Below, piece after piece: positions 37,904 through 49,611 of a DNA stretch of 51,929 nt. This DNA is from Mesostigma viride (Eukaryota; Streptophyta; Mesostigmatophyceae; Mesostigmatales; Mesostigmataceae): positions 2,375,731 to 2,427,659 of the forward strand of contig RPFO01000406.1 in the NCBI GenBank assembly GCA_009746045.1. The letters run 5' to 3'. Both the position numbers and the translations under genes were made by a program. How positions within the stretch are numbered: position 1 is the stretch's first letter; each line of letters begins with the position of its first letter. The notes beneath the pieces were generated by a model. The model was not told the DNA's origin. It made no database searches and saw only the letters and a list, made by a program, of their open reading frames with translations.

Positions 37904-38934
37904 GATACTAGTCGGGTCATCGAATTGGCTATTCGATTATCGAAGTCGCCTATTCGACCATCGAACTTTCCTATTTGATTATCGAATTTTCCTTATTCGA
38001 TTGTCGAAATTTCCTAGTCGACAGGGGGTCAGAGGCCAGCGGCCTATCATACTCGGCGCCCAGCGAGCCACCGAACTAGGCCTAGTCGATTATAGCGAGA
38101 CATCGCGTGGAAATTAGCCGATTTCGGGGACTTAGCCGATTTTCGGAGCAACGTCGAACAACACAGATGTTTAGCCGGTTGAGCACATCATATCAGTCGA
38201 ATAGCTAGCGCTGGTACTCCGCCTAGTCAGTGGAGAGCACTTGCCTTATTCGATTAACACATTAGGCCGAACGATTAGCGTTCGCAACGTTATTCGCATT
38301 TCTAGGCGAAAAATCCACCCCCGGAACGATCCTAGCGGGATTCGAACCCGGGATGCCGGCGTATCGCACCAGTCTTAGTTATATACATCGATTCCCGCGG
38401 AATCGATACTAAGCGCTTAGTGTCGATTCCGTAAGGAATCGATGTTTATAACTAAGACTGTTGCGACACGCCGGCATCCCGGGTTCGAATCCCGCTAGGA
38501 TCGTTCCGGGGGTGGATTTTTCGCCTAGTAATGCGAATAACGTTGCGAACGCTAATCGTTCGGCCTAATGTGCTATGATAATCGAAAAAGGCAAGTGCTC
38601 TCCGCTGACCAGTAGGCGGAGTACCAGCGCTAGCTATTCGACTGATATGATGTGCTCAACCGGCTAATCATCTGTGTTGTTCGACGTCGCTCCGAAAATC
38701 GGCTAAGTCCCCGAAATCGGCTAATGTCCACGCGATGTCTCGCTATAATCGACTAGGCCTAGTTCGGTGGCTCGCTGGGCGCCGAGTATGATAGGCCGCT
38801 GGCCTCTGACCCCCTGTCGACTAGGAAATTTCGACAATCGAATAAGGAAAATTCGATAATCAAATAGGAAAGTTCGATGGTCGAATAGGCGACTTCGATA
38901 ATCGAATAGCCAATTCGATGACCCGACTAGTATC
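37904..38934. mobile_element. 1-kb foldback element (long inverted repeat)
   Basis: The left arm (37904 to about 38373) is repeated as its reverse complement at about 38457-38934. The outer ends are gatactagtcgggtcatcg and cgatgacccgactagtatc. The arms are AT-patterned with many near-palindromic tcgaNNNtcga-like units (attcgattatcgaa). The inner arm ends contain ggattcgaacccggga / tcccgggttcgaatcc, like the T-arm of a tRNA gene. Arms differ at a few positions (for example 38255 versus 38575 region). No ORF and no clear target duplication. A second palindrome fills the centre. Confidence 0.8.
38374..38456. repeat. Small palindromic repeat, copy 1 (centre of foldback element)
   Basis: An 83-bp near-perfect palindrome with ends cttagttata/tataactaag and inner catcgattcc, cgataсtaagcgcttagtgtcg-type core around 38405-38425. 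Confidence 0.8.
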
Positions 38935-38967
38935 GGCCTTAGCCTTGCCGGCGCAAGCAAAAGTTTT

Positions 38968-39043
38968 AGTTATAAACATCGATTCCTGCGGAATCGATAC
39001 TAAGCGCTTAGTATCGATTCCGCGGGAATCGATGTATATAACT
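38968..39043. repeat. Small palindromic repeat, copy 2
   Basis: 76 bp, the same unit as 38374-38456 (agttataaacatcgattcc ... ggaatcgatgtatataact), 34 bp outside the foldback element. Two copies in different contexts suggest a mobile mini-palindrome. Confidence 0.75.
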
Positions 39044-41057
39044 CCGTTTAAACGACAGCAAGAGCTTCCATGCCATTGAACACTGCCCGAGGTTGGTCTA
39101 ATTTAAAGACTAAGCCTGCCGTCTTAGAAAAAAATGTTCTATGCTCAGAGTCCACGGAATCAGGAAGTCGGCCCGCAGGTGCCGCACAGATCCGGTAGTG
39201 ACTCGTGAAGTGAAAGATTTGGGCAGATTTGGGCAGATCGGGTTTGGTCGATCCGGTCCTGGATCAGTCCGTACGCTGAAATTTGCGCGCCGTCCGTTGT
39301 ACTTGAATTTTCAAGGGAAACGAATATTGCCTCTTTCGGTAATGCAATGTACCCATTTACCCGGAAAAATGCTAATAGGGCCGTAACCAGGTCGTAACCA
39401 CTCTACTAGGCCGTAACCAGATATTCACCATTATGCCCCACGGCGACATGACTCAGGTCCACTGGCTTCCCTGGTCACATAACGCGCCCTATTAGCCCTT
39501 CACCTGTCACCTTCACACCCGTGTGTGACCATCTCATAATTCTCATTTAGGATTCGCTGATACTCATTTCCCCTCTCACCTCTTTGGTCCATAATTGGCT
39601 AATAAAAAACATACCCATTTCCCCGAAAAGGCTAATAGGGCGCGTTATTAGACCAGGGAAGCCAGTGGACCTGAGTCATGACGCCGTGAGGCATAATAAA
39701 ATAAAGGCGTTAATCGGATTAACCGGCAGAGCCACCAAAGGATAGTTGTTGTTGTTGTTGTTGTTGTGTCCCACGCCGCACATGGGCAGCATCTGAAGGA
39801 TAGTAGAGAATCTGAAGGATAGCAGATTATTATTGGTTAATATTCCTTTTGGTTAATAAAAAATACCATTTACCCGGAAATCTGAAGGATAGCAGAGAAT
39901 TAACACTCCGTCTGTAATTTCGGGCGTGGCCCGTATTACGGGCGTGGCCCGTAATGGAGGCATGGTTACTCTATTGGTGGTTACTACTTAACTAAATGTC
40001 AGAATGCGCTTTTTATTGGATAGGATGAAAGCTGACTTCAAGGCCTAAAAGAATATCTAATTTTCACGGCCACCCCATGTCAGATGCTCCGTGGCCACCC
40101 CATGGAAAAAGGTGCTTTTTTGGACTTTCTTGGGCTTTTAATCGGACCGCCGAATGCCAACAACGGTGCAGATGCAGGCAAATGCTAGCAACGTCGGCTG
40201 CAGAAGGAGACTGTCTTTTTGTCACGACTGCTTCGGTCGCGATGTCGTATGCCGAGGTATCCTCGGGTGCTCCTAATCTTGGCACTGGCGATGAACTGTC
40301 CGCAGTCCTTGATGGTTGGGCTGTGAGCCTCGGCTTTAAATCATGAGGATTTTTGGCGGCCGTGTTGGGCGATTGATTGATCAAGACACGTCCTTTATCA
40401 CGTAGGGTCCTTCTTGGTCGAAGGAGCAAGGAGCAGCAAGGAATTCAGATTTCACTCGAGGCGATGGGTAGCGAACCTTACGTAGTGGGAGACTGAAGAC
40501 CTCGCTCGGCCAGGCAGTGTCGCTGAGGTTATTTACTTCATGCTCAAGAAAAGGTGGCCCGTGGAGGACCGTACCTTAAGTATAGCTAGTGCGCGCTTCA
40601 TGATTCCGGGTGTCGAGGCGTGTGAAGATTACCTGCATCCGGCTGGGAGAACGTTTATGGCAACTTTTGGTTCGTAACTCTGCCAGTTTTTATCACATGT
40701 GATCACGGCACATGGCCGGTGTGACTTCAAGGCAGGTTATTGCATAATGCTGCGCTCTGCGGCTGCGCCCCGTTGCGTAAACGTGGGTGCTTTCTCTAAG
40801 ATCCATGACAGTTCCGGCTGCTACGTTGCCCATGTCACAAGCAATTAGCCTTGCAAGACAGTCCCCAAAGCGAGGTAGAGGTTTAGAGAACTGGGTATGG
40901 GTGTCCATTCATATGCTTGTATACATATCTTGCCTGATGCTATTCTTGTCCTACCTTAACGGCAGCACCTTAATTGTCATAAACTCTGATAATTGAATAG
41001 GTATTTGGGCTTGGTTTGCGAAGTTAAGCGCTTGGAAGTCCACAACTGTCATTATAA
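39044..41057. other. Degraded repeats without a supported gene
   Basis: 39434-39500 and 39624-39693 are inverted copies encoding the PHGDMTQVHWLPWSHNAPY-type peptide on opposite strands. A (gtt)7 run is at 39747-39767. The unit tctgaaggatagcaga recurs at 39791-39895. Two copies of cgggcgtggcccgta lie at about 39922-39953. A reading at 40077-40346 has no recognised content. Confidence 0.4.
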
Positions 41058-41774
41058 TGCATGAACCTTTTGCGTGTTTGTAATAGAGACTGTGGATTCC
41101 TCGTAGTAACATGCAATACCCATGGCAGGCTATTACAGTTGTGAGAGAGAAATGCCGAAGTTCGCCATGGCTCTTGCAGGAATGTTGCCTTTATTATGAA
41201 TAAGGGAAACACAGACGTAATTCACGTCACTTCCAAGACTGCACGCAGCACAGACGACAGGGTCGCAGTGCCAAGAGAACGTGCACGCAAGAGCTAGCGT
41301 CCCGGTGCTACCAAGTCACTCATATAACTTGCTAGGGACGCGTCCAAGTATTCAGCTGCACTGTCACAGCTGAACTGTCAATCAATTGATCACACAGACT
41401 CTGGCACGCCTTTGGCGCGCAGATCTATCAATTGTCCATACGGCTAGTCCTGTGGACCTATCCGTACATTAATCAGCATCAATTGTCTCATAGGTCCTGG
41501 CGCGCTACAGCACGCCTATACCTATCAATTGACCATCAAGTCCTGTACAAGTCCTGTCAACGTCCTGCGGACTATCAAAGTGACACTTGTACATCCTGTG
41601 TCCGTACGCGCCCACAGTGGCGCGCCGGGTACTGTCGGCACAGCCTAGGAAACGTCATAACTATTACGTCCCTTAACCAAATGAGGCGTTCAAGGTGCCG
41701 TTGGAAAGAGCGTAACAATCTCTATCCATCTAACGTAAATCCTTTACGTTAACTCCAATCCCTTCTTTTCTTTA
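41058..41774 (-). repeat. Probable 3' LTR fragment of a copia-like element (related to element B LTR)
   Basis: On the minus strand, a purine tract AAAGAAAAGAAGGGAT (41758-41773) is followed by TGGAGTTAACGT at 41757, the same junction as at 10167-10190. Weaker shared blocks follow (ccaacggcacc, ttatgacgttt). The left limit is inferred from the 700-bp length of the element B LTR; no coding was found beside it. Confidence 0.4.
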
Positions 41775-42093
41775 GGGATCACATCCCCTGCCAGGGACCC
41801 TTGAAGTAGCTTGAAATGTCCTTCACTCCAGCTTGGAGCTTGAACAGATGTCTTTAATGGCCAATGCCATTCCCCCAGCCCTTTCTTTTAAGGAACTGGA
41901 AAAGAAACAGATCTGCCACAGGGAAAACCATTCCATGAGAAATGGAGAAAACCTATGGAAGTGGCATTACAGAGTACCACCAGATATTAGAAACACACAA
42001 AATTAAATACATACAGGTTAATTCTATGAGGTCTTCTCCAGGAATTAATCCCATCACCTCGGTAGAGCCTCCACACCAGGAACTCGGCTTTGA
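41775..42093. other. Unannotated stretch beside the LTR fragment
   Basis: No recognised coding. It could be the 3' untranslated remnant of the element that owned the LTR at 41757. Confidence 0.25.
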
Positions 42094-42445
42094 GAATGGG
42101 TGAGAAATGGTGAGAAAAAGGGTGAGAAAGGTGAGAAAAAGGGTGAGAAATGGGTGAGAATGGGTGAGAAAGGTGAGAAAAAAGGGTGAGAATGGGGTGA
42201 GAATGGGTGAGAAAACACCTTTCTCACCCGGGTGAGATTGCCCCAAAAAGGTGAAAAAAGGGGAAAAACGTGAGAAAAATCTCAAAAAACAGGACGTGAG
42301 AAAAGTGAGAAAAACGGGAGGTGTGAAACGTGAGAAAAGTGAGAAAATCAGGATGTGAGAAAAGTGAGAAAATCAGGACGTGAGAAAAGTGAGAAAAACA
42401 GGACGTGAGAAAAGTGAGAAAAGTGAGAAAACACAGCGCTGAGAA
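42094..42445 (+). repeat. Degenerate gtgagaaa minisatellite
   Basis: About 350 bp of variable 7-12-bp units around gtgagaaa, in two flavours: gggtgagaaatg- left of 42240 and gtgagaaaatcaggacgtgagaaaa- right of it. Confidence 0.85.
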
Positions 42446-42598
42446 ACACAGCCATAATACAATATGCTGGCAGCAGACACATGCATGCAGTGCCAGTAAC
42501 AACCGCTGTTCAAAACAGCACGAACAATCATGATTTTTTCATTAAATGTTTGAATAATTTTAATGTTTACAGCTGCAAGAACCCGTTGATTCAACTAT

Positions 42599-42750
42599 TC
42601 AACACAGTCTGTTATGGCGTTATGTACATCTTCGGCATTCAATGCCTGTTCAACACAGTCTGTTATGGCGTTATATGACATCTTCGGCATTCAATGCCTG
42701 TTCAACACAGTCTGTTATGGCGTTATGACATCTTCGGCATTCAATGCCTT
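42599..42750 (+). repeat. Tandem repeat, about 51 bp x 3
   Basis: Units start caacacagtctgttatggcg and end catcttcggcattcaatgcct at about 42600, 42652 and 42704. They vary by a few bases at the gttatg(ta)catc junction. Confidence 0.88.
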
Positions 42751-42837
42751 TCATCAAATACTATATGGTAGCTAGCTAACAAAGCGGGCCGCTCGACAGG
42801 GCGTCACATGCTGACTTGAAAGTGGGACCGCTTGCAT

Positions 42838-42990
42838 TTTACTCTCGTGGTCCCTGCAAGAAATCAAGCAAACCGACACAATATATGCAAGAGGAAAAGA
42901 AATCAGATCCTTGACATAGACGTAAGCGTTCTACAAGGATCTTGAGCTCAGCACCACCTAACAATCCATGCAGCAAATGTGTATGGCAAA
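42838..42990 (+). repeat. Diverged repeat shared with 51626-51776 (left copy)
   Basis: It shares ctcgtggt, atcagatccttgacatagac and ccatgcagcaaatgtgta in the same order with the right copy, with roughly one difference in five to seven bases. The two copies bracket the giant palindrome. Confidence 0.65.
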
Positions 42991-44662
42991 TCATAATTCC
43001 ATCAACATACAATTCCACACATCCATGCATGCAAGAGGGGGAAAAAAAAACAGGCCCTTCATGTCCCACGTAGCTCCCACAAAAACCAGCATCTTCATTA
43101 AAACAATAAGTGGAAGCATACATGTGACACTAATTGACATGCCCGGAGGCACGCCGTTCAAGGCCCTTCATGAAGTACGTTGCCCTAGAGGCAACCAAGA
43201 CACGGGTGGGTGGGTGGGGAGCAAAGAAAGAGGCCGACAAAACCAGCCAGAGCGGCTTTTATTAGTCGCAAAACCTCCCTTATCCCTAGCTAACTGACGT
43301 CATTAAACCCTTATGTTTAGTGGATGCTAGTAAGACGCTAACCGTACAGACCGGGGGTAGAATATCCCGAATCTGCACGGCTAGTATTAAATAATGCGTA
43401 GGTTGTTCTTTTCAGGGGCACTGCACCTCACGCCCCGTTCCGCCCGGGTATAATCAACCCAAGCGCGGAACGCACATTTTATTTAATTCATTTTTCAACC
43501 ATGCACTATATTGCATCTACTAATCACAAAAGCTCTAGCCAAACAGCTACGAGTAAACACTACGACCTATAAGCCGCTCATCCAGCGGCCTCTTGTTCCC
43601 GCATTCACGTATAGAAGAAACTCCGTTCAAAGAACCCCGATTCATGTCCCACGTAGCTCCCACAAAAACCAGCATCTTCATTAAAACAATAAGTGGAAGC
43701 ATACATGTGACACTAATTGACATGCCCGGAGGCACGCCGTTCAAGGCCCTTCATGAAGTACGTTGCCCAATCACCCCCGCCCTGGCTTTCCCTTGAAGCC
43801 GCACTCCACCTTGCTCGTTGTCACAAGTGACCGCCCTGCCGCAAAACGGGAGCCCCCCCACATCGGGAGGCGTGTGCCCGGCGGCTGTGGATGCATGGCC
43901 AGGCCCAAAAAGGCCCAGCGCATTTGCACTGCGATTGCGCACGGCCAGCCTATCATGACCCCTCTCGGGGCCCCGAGTCGGTACCGCTATGGCCGTCTCC
44001 CCATAGACCCGGGGTGCTTCGAGAAAAAACGTGGACCTAGCCCAGGCCCCGCCAGCCCGGATGCCCGAGGCCACAGCCCCAGGCACCTGGCTGAACGAGA
44101 GTCCGTTCAGCCAAGACCGCATTCCCCCCCGAGGTTTCTATGCGTGGGGAAAAAATTTCTAGCTTAGGCGCTTTTCCCATCGCCGTCCCCAGCCCCAACC
44201 ACCCCCCCCTCGGCGGAAGGCAATTGCAAAGTTTGCTGGCCAGCAGCAATTTCCGAAGAAAAAGCCGCAGGCCGCGGACCGAGACACGGGTCGCCAGTGC
44301 CAGCCATCCGGCTCCAACCCGGGGTGCAAGCATCCCCAGGTACGGAGCACCAGCTCGCGCACTGGGCCGACCAAGCGACAGTTGAGCACCTGTCACGGCA
44401 TCCGGCCCACCAAAGACCCCAAGCTGGGGAAAAGGTGCGGACCGGAGGTAATCATTTTCTTTTCTTTTAGTTAACCGGGCGAGGAACTACGCCTGGCCGG
44501 TTAACAACTGGAAGTCTCACCACTGGCCAAGTGGCCAGTGCAACCAGTGCTTTTGGGATTTTGCTCCGCAGCACCCAGAGCAAAGAAAGAGGCCGACAAA
44601 ACCAGCCAGAGCGGCTTTTAGTCGCAAAACCTCCCTTATCCCTAGCTAACTGACGTCATTAA

Positions 44663-46361
44663 CCCCTAAATGGGCGGAAATGCTGCCGATAAATCGGCAG
44701 TAACTCACCTATTTTGTAAACCAGCCCCTGTACAACCTAGCAATATCCAATGGCTGTCCTTGGGGGGCAAGCATGTCCATGAGTTGCCCTAAGCCATGAT
44801 ATATCACAACCTCACATATATTCATCGTAGGCCATGTATAACTGCCGTCAAAGTCAGGGGGGTCAAGACGAGCGTTTTCATTTTTGGTAGAATGTGCATT
44901 TTGAATTATGTTGTAAGAGCTAGGCACCTACCACTTCAGGGATGATAAACAATTAGTTGCTGAACAGTTTGAGCCATTGGGGTCATCATTTGGGTGGGTA
45001 TACCAGCAGTTACACCCAGTACAGCCCATAGGGGTACCGTTGGTAAAAAGCAACCAAGGGGGTAGGAGTGGGCATACTACCTACTAATACCTACTAATAT
45101 GGCCCCCAACCATGCCAAACAATACATTTCCCTTCCACAATGATGGGGAAACATAACTGCATCATCACACTGCCCTTACATGGCACCTATGTGCAGGTGC
45201 CACCTTGTCCATGCACGTAGGTAACGTGGTACGGATACCCTACGCAAGGCATGCATTCTAGGAGGCAGCCACCAACAAACTAGTGATTTTAAGCCTATTT
45301 CAGCCTGCCCTAGCAAGGATAAACTAGGCCTAAGCTGCTATAGCTTTCCAGGTGATGGCCAGCACACCTGGTGGCACATGCTGACAATGGGAAGCTTCTA
45401 CTCACCGGTTACATGCTTGATGATGCCACAGAGACCAGCCAACTGCCTCACACTCATGCAATATGTGTGTGGGAAATGTATAACAAACATATATGGAGGT
45501 ATTCAAACCCATACAGCCTCTAAAACTTATCACCATCACCCTGTGGCAGGTCAACTGACTGAGGGAAGCATCTAAGAAGGGTGTTTTAGAAAGGGGCCAG
45601 GCCAGGGTCAAGAAAGAGCATGAATAATGCAAGAAGAATGTGCTACACAAGCTAGAACGTATATATAAACGTCAAACATCGATAGGAAAACGATGCTTAA
45701 GCTTTACCAGGCATGGATGGCGTTACCTTGGCCCAGGCGGTGGCCGCAAAATGGCGCATTTCGGCACACCAAAGTTGTGCAGCATGGTCGCTGGATTCGG
45801 CGATTTCTGGCCACCCTTGCACGTTTACGACTAATATGTATCATGAAAAGTACAAAGAAACCGATATATCCTTTAAAATACGCCGGAAAGGTATTGCTGT
45901 CAACGTTTCTATCGTCCGGCCTGATCGCAGTTTTTTCCAGCAAGAACGCTGCCGACACCTATCAAATGGCATTCCCGCGAACCAAAAATTGGCCTGTATG
46001 ATCTTTAGGACGTATAAAATCAATACCCTAAGTTTGGCCAGAAAATTCGAACGCAAACGTAAATGCCATGCGTGGGCGCAAGCCGCCATGGCCAGGTCGT
46101 CGTTTTCCGGAATGCACGTTGTACGTGAAAAAGTACCCTGACCCCTTGTACTTTGACGGTCTGGAACACCTGTTAAACTTGGTCAAAATATAGCAAACCC
46201 TAGTATCATGTTCTGGAGAAACTTATAAACTTTCATTCTTCTCAGCTAAACGTTTCCTAATTCCCAATAGTATTCTCGCAAACTGGTCCCCCGAGTAGGT
46301 GCCGACAAATCGGCTGTAAGTCACTTTTTGGCGGAAAATCGGCAGCAAGACCATTTAGGGG
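44663..46361. mobile_element. piggyBac-like TTAA element in left arm
   Basis: 1699 bp with ends CCCCTAAATGG and CCATTTAGGGG (11-bp inverted repeats) flanked by TTAA (44659-44662 and 46362-46365). The mirrored right arm lacks it and reads gtcattaaaccc through one TTAA, so the insertion and its four-base duplication are directly visible. Subterminal sequences on both sides contain short gccga(t/c)aaatcggc palindromes. TTAA duplication with C-rich ends is the mark of piggyBac transposases. No transposase was recognised; the longest reading (45713-46141) resembles nothing known. Non-autonomous. Confidence 0.82.
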
Positions 46362-47516
46362 TTAAACCCTTATGTTTAGTGGATGCTAGTAAGACGCTAA
46401 CCGTACAGACCGGGGGTAGAATATCCCGAATCTGCACGGCTAGTATTAAATAATGCGTAGGTTGTTCTTTTCAGGGGCACTGCACATCACGCCCCGTTCC
46501 GCCCGGGTATAATCAACCCAAGCGCGGAACGCACATTTTATTTAATTCATTTTTCAACCATGCACTATATTGCATCTACTAATCACAAAAGCTCTAGCCA
46601 AACAGCTACGAGTAAACACTACGACCTATAAGCCGCTCATCCAGCGGCCTCTTGTTCCCGCATTCACGTATAGAAGAATCGGGGTTCTTTGAACGGAGTT
46701 TCTTCTATACGTGAATGCGGGAACAAGAGGCCGCTGGATGAGCGGCTTATAGGTCGTAGTGTTTACTCGTAGCTGTTTGGCTAGAGCTTTTGTGATTAGT
46801 AGATGCAATATAGTGCATGGTTGAAAAATGAATTAAATAAAATGTGCGTTCCGCGCTTGGGTTGATTATACCTGGGCGGAACGGGGCGTGAGGTGCAGTG
46901 CCCCTGAAAAGAACAACCTACGCATTATTTAATACTAGCCGTGCAGATTCGGGATATTCTACCCCCGGTCTGTACGGTTAGCGTCTTACTAGCATCCACT
47001 AAACATAAGGGTTTAATGACGTCAGTTAGCTAGGGATAAGGGAGGTTTTGCGACTAAAAGCCGACGTGCTGGTTTTGTCGGCCTCTTTCTTTGCTCGTTG
47101 TCGTTGCGGCGGCAGCCGCAGCTATGGGTGCTGCGGAGCAAAATCCCAAAAGCACTGGTTGCACTGGCCACTTGGCCAGTGGTGAGACTTCCAGTTGTTA
47201 ACCGGCCAGGCGTAGTTCCTCGCTCGGTTAACTAAAAGAAAAGAAAATGATTACCTCCGGTCCGCACCTTTTCCCCAGCTTGGGGTCTTTGGTGGGCCGG
47301 ATGCCGTGACAGGTGCTCAACTGTCGCTTGGTCGGCCCAGTGCGCGAGCTGGTGCTCCGTACCTGGGGATGCTTGCACCCCGGGTTGGAGCCGGATGGCT
47401 GGCACTGGCGACCCGTGTCTCGGTCCGCGGCCTGCGGCTTTTTCTTCGGAAATTGCTGCTGGCCAGCAAACTTTGCAATTGCCTTCCGCCGAGGGGGGGG
47501 GGTTGGGGCTGGGGAC

Positions 47517-48131
47517 TGTCAGGAATATGCCCCAATATGCCTGACAAGTCTAGCACTTACTAATCTAGATAAAGTTCGGGTAGTCCGTAGTTAAGTCAGA
47601 ACAACCTACAACGCCAGTATGACTGCGTAGAGCACATGTTTGGCTACAACTTTGCCACTAGAATCACCTTGATCTGAGCTCTAGGTAGAAAGTTATGAGT
47701 CTTTTCATATATATGTGCCTGGTCACTATACGGCACTCTAGTACAATCCATGTCGTGTCATGTGGCGCATGGCCCATATAGGACAGGCGCCAATAATTCA
47801 ATTCGTGGTACCTGGACCGTCAGCTAGGCGTACCTAATTCTGTCTGCCATGGTACAACCATGATTTGCCAGCAGGCAGCATCTAGCACTGGTTAAGTGTT
47901 GCCTAGCTGTCATGTTAAGTTAATTATGTTGTGGTCCTGCCGACCAGCCATATAGGTGGTGGCTGGGCTACACGCCAGACATCTTTTCTGACCACCACTA
48001 TTCTAGAAGATGGCACCTTTCAGCCATGGTGGTTGACAAAATATTTCCATCATGACAAAGTCGTAAATGAGGTCATCATTATTAATGTAATATCAACAAC
48101 CTCCCATGGTCATAGCATGACATTTTTGACA
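47517..48131 (+). repeat. TRIM-2 5' LTR
   Basis: 615 bp. TATA-like catatatatg is at about 47707. Confidence 0.92.
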
Positions 48132-49611
48132 TGGTATCGGAGGGAGGGGGGTTGTGATCTTTCCAAATCGGGCAAATTTTTGCCTGGGCAGCATTTCGGC
48201 AAGAACTTTCGGAATTCTAATCCGTTGGTGCCACTCAACATGTCCACGGAATCAGCATCAAATTGCGCATCTATTGAACCAAGTCCGGCGTCATTCCGTG
48301 GAGTATTGCGTCGGCTACGAATTTTCTTGCGGCAGGCCCTGTTTGCTCCGAATTTCGACCTTAAACGACCTCTTGCATGAGCTTCACTAAACATTCAGAT
48401 TTCTACATTGTCGGCACTTGGGCGCAGCGGTTCACGCTTTATTTTATTACCCTGGGTGACTACCGGTTGCCAGCCGTGACCAGCCTTGCAAAGCCCAAGA
48501 CCCCTTTGTTCTTCTGAGAATACAACGAGCTTGATGGCGCCTATATAAAGCGACCACAAATGTTTTAAACGGTGGGCCACCTTCCAGGCGACATGGGGTT
48601 TCTTTTTCCTAGTTCCAGCCAAGCATTATTCAGATTTTTTGCCAGTCGCCATGGTTTGGAAGCACCATCGTACATGAGCAGCTATGCACGGACCACTACA
48701 ACGGCATCAACTACAATGCTCCATCCCACGTCGGTGCGGGGAAATCTTGCAGCATCCACCTGGTTCTCCTCTCGCACCCTTGGCTTTTCTTCAATGGGAA
48801 ACAGCTCGTTTAAATGCCGCTCGCCAGCCGCAGCAGCCGTCATTAGTTAAGTGGCCAGTGACAGCCAACTGCCGCACGCAGCCGTAGTGCAGTACCCAGC
48901 ACGCGCCATACAGCATGATAGGATATAGTAGCAGCAGTCAGCCACACACCACAGCCTGACTCGCTTGTGGTAGTTGTTGCAACCAGCTGCAGATACCTAC
49001 CAGCACCCCATCAGCATGGCAGCACACAGTCGCAGCAGCCAGCAACACACAGCAGCCTGATCAGCTCTTAGTAGTAGTTGCAGCCAGCTGCACGTACCTG
49101 CCAGCCAAATCGCCACTTCAGACCAGCATCAATGCCACCAGCCAGCAGTACGCAGCCGTCTAGTCAGCGGTTAGTAGTCACTGCAGCTAGGTGCCTGTAG
49201 CTGCTCACACCCACTGCGGTCGTCGCCAGCTCCTGATAAATGATTCCAGAGCGACTCCTGCCATTACCAGCTTTTACGTCCACGATTTCTGCTGATTATT
49301 ACTCCAAGGGGGGCACCCTTCCAGGGGCATCTACACACGGGGCCGAGCTGGATCCAGTCCTTGTTTTTTCCCAGTATTTCTACGTGACCTGGGGCACCCT
49401 GTTCTTCACCTGGCGCACTCCCAGGGCCACTTGGGGGCCATGTGACCCTTAGCTCCAACTGCTACTCTTGCCTATTTCTCCTTTCAGCATGACCGGGTTA
49501 GCCGTGTAAGGGGGGGAGAGCTTGGGTTTCTTTATACCCGACTACCCTCACTATCCATGTGTTACTTGCCAGGGGGGGTGAGCTTGTATACGGCATTTGG
49601 TGCAAGGGGCA

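Noticed and set aside
38320-38520. tRNA genes, suggested by gggttcgaatccc
   Set aside because: No matching acceptor 5' half, D-arm or anticodon arm could be placed; only the T-arm-like block is present, twice and inverted.
42094-42445. CRISPR-like array
   Set aside because: Units are short, irregular and lack unique spacers; this is a minisatellite in eukaryotic DNA.
43751-44396. Coding genes in the GC-rich U unit of the palindrome (ORFs of about 120 codons in several frames)
   Set aside because: Open frames occur on both strands at once, as expected from GC-rich sequence; no domain was recognised.
47306-47594. New ORFs at the TRIM-2 left junction
   Set aside because: They mirror the same weak readings in the left palindrome arm and merely run into the LTR.
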